Shown: positions 1 through 5,305 of the stretch, in pieces
How positions within the stretch are numbered: position 1 is the stretch's first letter
Layout of the letters: each line of letters opens with the position of its first letter
Assembly (NCBI GenBank): GCA_011057845.1
Contig: DSDB01000545.1
Location: 1-5,305 of the forward strand
DNA from: Phycisphaerales bacterium
GTDB taxonomy: Bacteria > Planctomycetota > Phycisphaerae > Sedimentisphaerales > Anaerobacaceae
Length of the DNA stretch: 5,305 bases
Reading direction: 5' to 3'
Notes under the pieces: generated by a model
What the model was told of the DNA's origin: nothing
Seen by the model: the letters and a program-made list of their open reading frames with translations, nothing else
Database searches by the model: none
Translations under genes and position numbers: made by a program

Positions 1-545
1 CGACGTGGGGCTTCAGTGAGGTCGGCGATCCCGTGCGGATTATTATCTGCCTAAGCCTTGTGGCCTGCGTGTGCGGTTTTCTGCCGTTCAATCGCCACCC
101 CGCCAAGATCTTCATGGGCGACGCCGGAAGCATGCTCCTGGGTTTTATGGTCGCGGTACTCATGCTGCTGTCCGGCGAACGATGGCCCCGCTGGTGGATG
201 GCCTCCGTGGTGATCTTCGGACTGCCCATCCTCGACACGGCCGTCGCCCTCGTCCGCCGCTTTCTGAACCACCGTCCGCTGTTCATATCCGACCGCGGCC
301 ACATATACGATCAGATGCTGGACCGCGGCATACCGCTCAAGAAGACCGTGGCAATATGTTACTCGCTGGCCGCCGCCTATGCCGCCGTTGGTCTGGCCAT
401 GATCCCGATACGCACCCGTTACGCGGGGATCGTCTACGTGCTGGTCGTCGTCGTCAGCAGCATCGTCGTATGGCGAAAAGGCTACCTGAAGATGGAAGGC
501 CTGCGAGGCGCCGTCCACAGGGAAAGCGATAACGTGCGCCCATAG
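1..545 (+). CDS. MraY/WecA/TagO-family polyprenyl-phosphate sugar-1-phosphate transferase, C-terminal half (5' end outside window)
   Basis: The frame is open from base 3 to a TAG at 543-545, giving 180 visible residues. The GTG at 33 lies inside continuous family-like sequence, so it is not the start; the true start lies before the window. Family enzymes transfer an amino-sugar-1-phosphate from a UDP-sugar to undecaprenyl phosphate at the inner face of the membrane, the first step of O-antigen, teichoic acid or exopolysaccharide synthesis. The diagnostic motif HPAKIFMGDAGS is at about 96-131, including the conserved Asp (120-122) of the F-x-GD-x-GS block. GLPILDT and VRR follow around 219-260. 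A cytoplasmic loop at 288-329 reads SDRGHIYDQMLDRG, equivalent to PDRQHIHH in WecA. About five hydrophobic helices are visible, then a charged tail. The Asp-Asp motif of the N-terminal half is not in view. The precise sugar (GlcNAc, QuiNAc or another) cannot be told. The neighbouring gene converges on it. Confidence 0.9.
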   Translation, partial: TWGFSEVGDPVRIIICLSLVACVCGFLPFNRHPAKIFMGDAGSMLLGFMVAVLMLLSGERWPRWWMASVVIFGLPILDTAVALVRRFLNHRPLFISDRGHIYDQMLDRGIPLKKTVAICYSLAAAYAAVGLAMIPIRTRYAGIVYVLVVVVSSIVVWRKGYLKMEGLRGAVHRESDNVRP

Positions 546-617
546 CCGCTCGCCGTCAACCCGGACAATACCCCCGCATCCCCGGCGTTCTCCCGCTGAG
601 AATCCCCGCGGAACGAA

Positions 618-2138
618 TCAAAGCCCGTCTCTGGGCACCGCCCGATACAGCAGTCCGTCGGCGGCGAATTCGTACCTGTCAAGCACATATTCCGGGCAGT
701 AACCCGGCGCCGGCGTCACCACATAGACCGTCCGTGTCGCGGCAATCTCGTCTATTATCTCGGGTGTAATCTGCGGGGCGCCGTCGCTGGATCCCACGCT
801 CGAGACGACTTTTACATCCGGCCGCTTGTCCCGGGCCTTCTGCGTATACAACAGCGGCGGGGCGGCGGTCGCGTCGGCAAGGATGATGCCGTCGCGAGCG
901 GTGTTGCCCAGCGCCTCATCGGCGAATCGGGCTGCGCCGTCATCCCCCGGGCGCCACGGCCGAAGATGATATACCGCATCGTCCCGATACGGCAACTGCC
1001 GAGGCCGCTCCGCCAGGCCCAACTCCCGCGCCAGCATCGGCGCCGCCACATAAGCGGGAATCGTCCAGAAGGCGAAAAAGACCAGCACCACCGGCAGGGC
1101 CCGCCCGGAGAATCGTTCCAGCATCTCCCAGGCCCCGATTCCCACCAGAATCGCCGCCATGCAGTAGAACGGGATGAAGAACGCATAGCGGTCCACCACC
1201 GTGTAGCGAAATGCAAACGCCAGATACAGCACCACCAGCGCCGCCACAACCCGATGAAATCGGCATCGCCGCACCTGCAACGCCACGATCCATGCCCCCA
1301 GGATCAGCAGAAACACGTTCGGCGTCGCCAGGTTCAGGCCGATCCACATGAGATTCTCGACAACAATGCGGGCCGTAATCGACGCATTGAGCACATCGGC
1401 CCGCCACCGGTCGCCGAAAAGGGCCGAGGCGATGGTCCCGCCGAGGTCTCCGGTCTGGACCCACCGCATGACGAACAGCACCTCAAGCGGAAGCGCTCCG
1501 ACCCCCCAGAAGGCCGCCATCACTCCTACATCCCGCATCCGTATTTGTCCGTGCATCAACAGGCTGGCCAGCAGCACCGCATAACACACAAATGAGATCG
1601 CCGCCAGCATGTGATTGGCCACCCCGAGTCCATTGAGCAGTGCAAGGATATACAGATACCGGACCCTACCCGTGTTGCCGTATTGCAGCAGGACGACCAG
1701 CTCCGCCAACAGCAATGCCGCCGTCAAGTTGTAGGTTTCCGGTACGGTCGCATGCCACCAGAAGGTGTGCGAGAGGGCCAACGTCAGTGCCGCAATGGCC
1801 GCCGGGAGCGTCCGCTTAACCCACAAGCCCATCAGCAGGAACAGATTCGCCACCGCCCACGCCGAGATCAGGGCTGTCGTCAGCGTCGCCATCCGCGCCG
1901 GATCGCCCAGAAACGATGCACCGATTGCGATGAGGTAGTACAACGGATGCGACAGCGCCAGACCCATATTCCCCTCGATATCCCGATTGAGCACCCGCCA
2001 TTGGATCAGCCCGCTGTCCTGCCACACCAGCGACGGCGCGGACGTCGCCACATACAGCAGGGCTGCCCCAACAAACACCACGGCATAACCCCGCCAAAGC
2101 CTCCTGCCGCCAACATGATGTCCATCGCAACCATCCAT
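618..2138 (-). CDS. DUF2723 / TMEM260-like GT-C membrane glycosyltransferase
   Basis: This is a 506-residue polytopic membrane protein with about ten hydrophobic helices between residues 18 and 371, then a soluble C-terminal domain of about 135 residues. Its N-terminal part matches the DUF2723 pattern: an Asp in the first external loop (WQDSG, D41), a His-Pro further along that loop (SHPLYY, H64-P65), and HTFWWHATVPETYNL at about 124-138 with conserved Glu and Tyr. In GT-C enzymes the first-loop acidic residue is the catalytic candidate. The family includes human TMEM260, a protein O-mannosyltransferase; in bacteria the acceptor and sugar donor are mostly unknown, though a polyprenyl-phosphate sugar is likely. 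The C-terminal part (LRPWRPGDDGAARFADEAL, then a hydrophobic GIILAD strand) looks like a soluble external domain. The ATG at 2138 has AGGG almost abutting it, too close for a normal ribosome site, so the exact start is uncertain. manA lies 70 bp upstream on the same strand, so co-transcription is possible. Confidence 0.8.
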   Translation of the reverse strand: MDGCDGHHVGGRRLWRGYAVVFVGAALLYVATSAPSLVWQDSGLIQWRVLNRDIEGNMGLALSHPLYYLIAIGASFLGDPARMATLTTALISAWAVANLFLLMGLWVKRTLPAAIAALTLALSHTFWWHATVPETYNLTAALLLAELVVLLQYGNTGRVRYLYILALLNGLGVANHMLAAISFVCYAVLLASLLMHGQIRMRDVGVMAAFWGVGALPLEVLFVMRWVQTGDLGGTIASALFGDRWRADVLNASITARIVVENLMWIGLNLATPNVFLLILGAWIVALQVRRCRFHRVVAALVVLYLAFAFRYTVVDRYAFFIPFYCMAAILVGIGAWEMLERFSGRALPVVLVFFAFWTIPAYVAAPMLARELGLAERPRQLPYRDDAVYHLRPWRPGDDGAARFADEALGNTARDGIILADATAAPPLLYTQKARDKRPDVKVVSSVGSSDGAPQITPEIIDEIAATRTVYVVTPAPGYCPEYVLDRYEFAADGLLYRAVPRDGL

Positions 2139-2208
2139 CCCTGCTATATCGGCACTTGCCCTGGTGAAACTTGCACCCTAAGGCGGCACCAGGCATCAGG
2201 CACCGAGG

Positions 2209-3159
2209 TCAAAGCCGGACCCGCAGATACTCGCTGTCCTGAGAGAACCGTATCACACCCTCGTATATCGCCGGGACCAGTAGCGTATCGCCGGCCGCAA
2301 AGACCACCGGCTCGGCCTCCTGGCTGACCATCCGCCCCGAGCCGCTGAGGAACATCAATACCTCCATCCCGCCGGGCGACAGCAGCACCTCGGCCGTGCC
2401 GATCTGATGGCCCTTGTCCACCTTGAAGTACGGACAATCCACGAGCCTGCCCACGGTCGTCACCGGCAGGTCCGCCGCCGAGATGTCGAAATGGATGCTC
2501 TCCAGAGCCTGGTCGATATGCAGCGGCCGGGCCCGCCCGTCGGCCTCCACCCGATTCCAGTCGAACGCCCGATAGGTCGTATCCGAGGGCGTCTGAATCT
2601 CGGCAATCAGAAGACCCGCCCCAATGCTGTGGGCCGTCCCCGCCGGTAGATAATGGCACTGGCCCGGCTCCACGTACACCTTGTCCAGCAACCCCGCCAC
2701 CGTGCCATCGGCAATCGCGGCCGCGAACTGCCGGCGCGTGGTTCCCTTGCGAATGCCCTTGTAGATGCAGGCCCCCGGCTCGGCCGCGATGATATACCAG
2801 CACTCCGTCTTGGGCTCGCCCCGGCCGATCCGCTTGCAGGTCTCAACGTCCGGGTGCACCTGCACGCTTAGAATATCCTGCGCATCCAATAGTTTGATCA
2901 GTAACCTGAACGGCCCCTCGTAGTATTCATCCCCCGTGATCTCCTCGCCAAACTGCTCCAGGGCCTCGGCCAGCGTCGAGCCCGCCAGCGGCCCGTTGAC
3001 AATCACCGACTTGTCCCGTGGCAGGTCCGCCAGTTCCCAACTCTCCCCAATGGTGTCGTCGGGGGGCAGGTCCTTTCCAAAGACCTCCCGCAACCGTTGC
3101 CCCCCCCAGAGCCGGTGCTTGAAGATGGGCCGAAACTTGTACGGATAGACCGTCGTCAT
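2209..3159 (-). CDS. manA: Mannose-6-phosphate isomerase, class I (zinc-dependent)
   Basis: This cytoplasmic enzyme interconverts fructose-6-phosphate and mannose-6-phosphate, the entry to GDP-mannose synthesis or the exit from mannose catabolism. The 316-residue protein matches the short Bacillus-type ManA length. It begins with PYKFRPIFKHRLWGG (residues 6-20) and IGESWELAD (37-45). The four expected zinc ligands are present: Q100 and H102 in LSVQVHPD, E119 in KTECWYI, and H177 in GTAHSIGAG. The catalytic-arginine block SDTTYRAFDWNR is at 192-203, and a cupin-like C-terminal barrel follows from about residue 240. The ATG at 3157-3159 was chosen because family homology starts there. The frame stays open upstream to 3465, but that stretch has no family resemblance and looks like noncoding high-GC sequence. 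No good ribosome site precedes the ATG. A run of eight G (coding strand, 3100-3107) encodes the conserved Trp-Gly-Gly; the frame is intact. Confidence 0.95.
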   Translation of the reverse strand: MTTVYPYKFRPIFKHRLWGGQRLREVFGKDLPPDDTIGESWELADLPRDKSVIVNGPLAGSTLAEALEQFGEEITGDEYYEGPFRLLIKLLDAQDILSVQVHPDVETCKRIGRGEPKTECWYIIAAEPGACIYKGIRKGTTRRQFAAAIADGTVAGLLDKVYVEPGQCHYLPAGTAHSIGAGLLIAEIQTPSDTTYRAFDWNRVEADGRARPLHIDQALESIHFDISAADLPVTTVGRLVDCPYFKVDKGHQIGTAEVLLSPGGMEVLMFLSGSGRMVSQEAEPVVFAAGDTLLVPAIYEGVIRFSQDSEYLRVRL

Positions 3160-3167
3160 CGATGCCC

Positions 3168-3196
3168 ATATTACCGGCGCCGCGGGCTTGTGTCTA
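3168..3196 (-). promoter_or_regulatory. Candidate sigma-70-type promoter for manA, nearly leaderless
   Basis: On the minus strand a TAGACA (3191-3196, five of six matches to the -35 consensus) is followed after exactly 17 bases by TAATAT (3168-3173, four of six to the -10 consensus). Transcription would begin about six or seven bases further on, near 3161, almost at the manA ATG (3159). That would give an mRNA with little or no leader, which agrees with the lack of a Shine-Dalgarno sequence there. This is pattern matching only. Confidence 0.35.
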
Positions 3197-3466
3197 CGAT
3201 TTGCGCCCTGCAATCGACCGTCGCGCCATTGCGTCAAACCGCAGGGTCCGCCTGGCAACGCCGAGAAACGAGGCGGCCAGGTGCAGATAAACATGGCCCC
3301 ATAAACAGGCACGTTCACGCGCCGGCAATCCGATGGGCGGAGGGCTTGTCCTCGCGAAAGGCTGCTGTTGTCCGCGCGTCCGGCGTCGGAATCTGATTGC
3401 AGCGTGGCGCATATACGGGTACAGTCGTTATCGCCAGTCTGTTGGACCATGCAACGTATTGACATC

Positions 3467-3470
3467 GGAG
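3467..3470 (+). promoter_or_regulatory. Ribosome binding site of the binding-protein/channel gene
   Basis: GGAG lies nine bases before the ATG at 3480. This fixes the start of the large plus-strand gene, and the protein then opens with a plausible signal peptide. Confidence 0.65.
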
Positions 3471-3479
3471 CTTCTCAGG

Positions 3480-5305
3480 ATGGCCTTGCGGCAAATTGCC
3501 ATCATTGTTCTGACACTGCTGTGTTGCGCCATCCCAGCGCCGGCCGCGGGAGAGATCACCCTCCGCCTTGCGACCGGCAGTCGGACGGGCGTCTATTACC
3601 CGATGGGCTGCGGCATCAAGCGGATTGTCGAGGACGCCTACCCCAACATCGTGGAAGTCGAGGTCGTCGAGACCACCGGAACCGTCGAAAACCTGCAATT
3701 GATCAACAACGGGCAGGTGGACCTGGCCCTCGTCCAGAATGACACCGCCTACTACTTCAGCCACGGCCAGGTCATGTACACCCTGCCTTCGAGCAAGGCG
3801 ATGGCCGTGGCCTCCCTGTACACCGAACTGATCCAGATTCTGGCCACGCGAAAGAGCGGGATCGAGCATATCGACCAGCTCAAGGGCCGGCGAATCCGCA
3901 CCGGCTCGCCGCCGCAGAATATCGCCAACAGCGCCACGATCATCTTTGCCCTGGACGGCTGGGAGGCGTCGGACCTGACGGATGTGCGATGCAAGTTCAG
4001 CGAGGCCCGACAGATGCTCCTGTCCAACCAGCTCGATGCGGCGGTGGTGACGGCCGGTATCCCCACGCCCCTGCTGACCGACACCGTGGACGGAATCAGC
4101 CTTCAGGACCGCGTCAGGATTATTCCCATCGGCGAGGGGCTCGCCAACCGCCTGATCCACCGATTTCCCTATTTCGTGTATACCAGCATCCCCGCCAACA
4201 CGTATCGCCACCAGAGCGATCCGATCAGGACCGTCGGCGTGCGTGCGATCCTGGTGGCAAGGAAGGGTTTTGAGCATCGCGACGGCGACACCCGCCGACT
4301 GCCGCCCGATTTCGTCAAAGCCCTGACGAGGTCCATTTTCGAGAAGACCGACCTGATCCGCACGGGCCACGGCGTCGAGGGGGCGGATCTCAGCCAGTAT
4401 GACCTGCCTCTGAGGGACGGTCTCAACGGCATACTCGACCACAAGCTGCGCCCCATCATCCCGATTCATCCCCAGGCCAGGGCGTACTACGCCGAGAAGG
4501 GGCTGCTGAAGAAGACCCTGGTCGATTACCTGCCGACGATCCTCTGGAGCCTCGCGTGCCTCATCATCCTGGGATATGTCATCAAGTATCGCGCGGCCAT
4601 CCGACGGATTGCCCGGCGCCACATTCACGTCCGGCTGATCCTGGCGTTCGTCTGTCTGTACATTCTGGGCGCGGTCGCCATGTTCTTCTGCGAGCGCTAC
4701 AATAACCGGTGCTTCGAGAGCGTGGGGGAATCCTTCTGGTCGATAACCATCTACATGCTCAGCGGCTTTGAGGACCGTTACCCCGTCACATGGCCGGGCC
4801 GTGTGTTGTCGATTCTCATCTTCGTGCTGAGCGTGTTCTTCTTCGGCGCCGTGGCGGGGCGGTTTGCCGCGGCTTTTCTTAAGAGAGAAGAGAATATGAT
4901 GCCCAAAGATGTCAAAGACCATATCGTCATCTGCAACTGGAACGAACGAGGCAAGCGGGTGATCACCGAACTGCGGCACCCGGAGGGCCGGCCCGACGCG
5001 GATGTTGTTGTCATTGACAACAAGGCGGTGGATGAAAAGGAACTGGCCCGCATGCCGGGGGCCAACAAGCTCTATTGCATACACGACGATCCGATTCGCC
5101 ACGGAACCCTCAACAAGGCCCGCGTCAGCGCCGCCGACACGGTTATCGTCCTGGCCGACAGCCAGAGCCCCGATCCCGACGCGAAATCCGCCATGATCAT
5201 CCTGGCCCTGCTGAGCGAGTGCAAGCGCCGACGCCCGCACATCGTCGCCGAAGTGCTCAACTCCGACAACAGCCAGCACCTCGCCGATGCCGGCGCCGAT
5301 GAGAC
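3480..5305 (+). CDS. TAXI solute-binding domain fused to a two-helix ion channel and RCK/TrkA-N domain (3' end outside window)
   Basis: One uninterrupted frame of 608 residues runs off the window end. Residues 1-24 are a signal peptide (R4, hydrophobic core, APAAG before E25). Residues 25-341 are a full TAXI-type periplasmic binding domain: LATGSRTGVYYPMG (30-43), GQVDLALVQNDTAYY (78-92), IEHIDQLKGRRI (128-139), VTAGIPTP (190-197), IHPQARAYYAEKG (329-341). A helix at 351-368 crosses inward, then a basic linker with seven or more Arg/Lys (369-385). Helix 386-404, a pore loop (418-437, filter LSGFED at 427-432) and helix 441-462 form an Ion_trans_2-type pore. The RCK/TrkA-N domain starts at H481 (HIVICNWNERG), with VVVIDN (509-514), HDDP (535-538) and the IVLAD strand. 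The topology is self-consistent: sensor outside, RCK inside. I infer a channel gated by an extracellular ligand and modulated by a cytoplasmic one; the ligand and ion are unknown. GFED replaces GYGD, and the Rossmann glycine motif is degenerate. The rest of the RCK region should lie beyond the window. Confidence 0.9.
   Translation, partial: MALRQIAIIVLTLLCCAIPAPAAGEITLRLATGSRTGVYYPMGCGIKRIVEDAYPNIVEVEVVETTGTVENLQLINNGQVDLALVQNDTAYYFSHGQVMYTLPSSKAMAVASLYTELIQILATRKSGIEHIDQLKGRRIRTGSPPQNIANSATIIFALDGWEASDLTDVRCKFSEARQMLLSNQLDAAVVTAGIPTPLLTDTVDGISLQDRVRIIPIGEGLANRLIHRFPYFVYTSIPANTYRHQSDPIRTVGVRAILVARKGFEHRDGDTRRLPPDFVKALTRSIFEKTDLIRTGHGVEGADLSQYDLPLRDGLNGILDHKLRPIIPIHPQARAYYAEKGLLKKTLVDYLPTILWSLACLIILGYVIKYRAAIRRIARRHIHVRLILAFVCLYILGAVAMFFCERYNNRCFESVGESFWSITIYMLSGFEDRYPVTWPGRVLSILIFVLSVFFFGAVAGRFAAAFLKREENMMPKDVKDHIVICNWNERGKRVITELRHPEGRPDADVVVIDNKAVDEKELARMPGANKLYCIHDDPIRHGTLNKARVSAADTVIVLADSQSPDPDAKSAMIILALLSECKRRRPHIVAEVLNSDNSQHLADAGADE

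Larger units (their letters stand above)
3160..3479. other. Divergent intergenic region between manA and the binding-protein/channel gene
   Basis: These 320 bases separate two divergent genes and hold no convincing gene. Reading frames across it are extensions or shadows with no recognisable protein. Besides the manA promoter candidate, the plus strand has a weak pair for the channel gene: TTGCAG (3397-3402), 17 bases, TACAGT (3420-3425), three and four matches to consensus. It would give a leader of about 48 bases. A TTGACA at 3459-3464 is a perfect -35 hexamer but lies too near the start codon to serve it. I see no clear operator palindrome, riboswitch or terminator. Confidence 0.5.

Noticed and set aside
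588..602. Small hairpin (TTCTC, five-base loop, GAGAA) between the two convergent genes, possible terminator
   Set aside because: Only five base pairs and no T-run on either strand; too weak to call.
2139..2152. TATAGC just before the GT-C gene start on the minus strand, possible -10 for a leaderless transcript
   Set aside because: No acceptable -35 sequence lies 16-18 bases upstream, and co-transcription with manA is simpler.
2160..2193. Inverted repeat CCTGGTG/CACCAGG between manA and the GT-C gene
   Set aside because: A seven-base stem with a 20-base loop and no T-run is easily explained by chance and is not a convincing terminator.
3100..3107. Run of eight G on the manA coding strand, possible phase-variation tract
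   Set aside because: It encodes the conserved Trp-Gly-Gly of the family in the intact frame, and eight bases is short for a contingency locus. It could still be an error-prone site in sequencing.
3160..3465. Possible N-terminal extension of manA (frame open to 3465)
   Set aside because: The 102 extra codons have no family resemblance; ManA homology and normal length begin at the ATG at 3159.
3368..3742. 124-codon plus-strand frame starting in the intergenic region
   Set aside because: It overlaps the channel gene in another frame, has no recognisable motif and an arginine/histidine-rich composition typical of a shadow frame.
3315..5279. A 654-codon open frame on the minus strand, antisense to the channel gene
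   Set aside because: It shows no recognisable domain and is rich in Asp, Gly, Val, Arg and His, as expected from the complement of a GC-rich gene. The plus strand in the same place encodes well-conserved TAXI, pore and RCK motifs.

Overview
The window is GC-rich and densely coding. It suggests an uncultured bacterium, possibly of the Planctomycetota (Phycisphaerae-like). That guess rests on the style of the WecA-like protein (a DRGHIYDQMLDRG motif in place of the His-rich loop) and of the DUF2723 protein; it is inference, and nothing in the window fixes the taxonomy.

Layout. (1) 1-545, plus strand: the C-terminal half of a polyprenyl-phosphate N-acetylhexosamine-1-phosphate transferase of the MraY/WecA/TagO family, cut by the window start. 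(2) 618-2138, minus strand: a 506-residue multi-pass membrane protein of the DUF2723/TMEM260-like GT-C glycosyltransferase type, convergent with gene 1. (3) 2209-3159, minus strand: a complete class I (zinc) mannose-6-phosphate isomerase, manA, 70 bp upstream of gene 2 and in the same direction. (4) 3160-3479: a 320-bp divergent intergenic region. (5) 3480 to the window end, plus strand: a large open reading frame with no stop, 608 residues visible.

The last gene is the notable one. Translated directly from the sequence, it reads as signal peptide, then a complete TAXI-type (TRAP-transporter-associated) periplasmic solute-binding domain, then one transmembrane helix, a basic cytoplasmic linker, a two-helix ion-channel module with a pore loop, and a cytoplasmic RCK/TrkA-N domain cut by the window end. 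This is a single-chain architecture for a putative ligand-gated ion channel: a substrate sensor outside, a pore in the membrane and a nucleotide- or ion-sensing domain inside. It recalls prokaryotic glutamate-receptor channels such as GluR0 in concept, but uses an unrelated solute-binding family placed wholly before the pore. The pore filter reads LSGFED where a K+ channel has TVGYGD, so its selectivity is probably not that of a normal K+ channel.

The other three genes fit a cell-envelope glycan theme. ManA links fructose-6-phosphate to the mannose-activation pathway, the GT-C protein may use a polyprenyl-linked sugar, and the WecA-like enzyme makes polyprenyl-diphosphate-linked amino sugars. 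The link between manA and the GT-C gene is inferred from adjacency.
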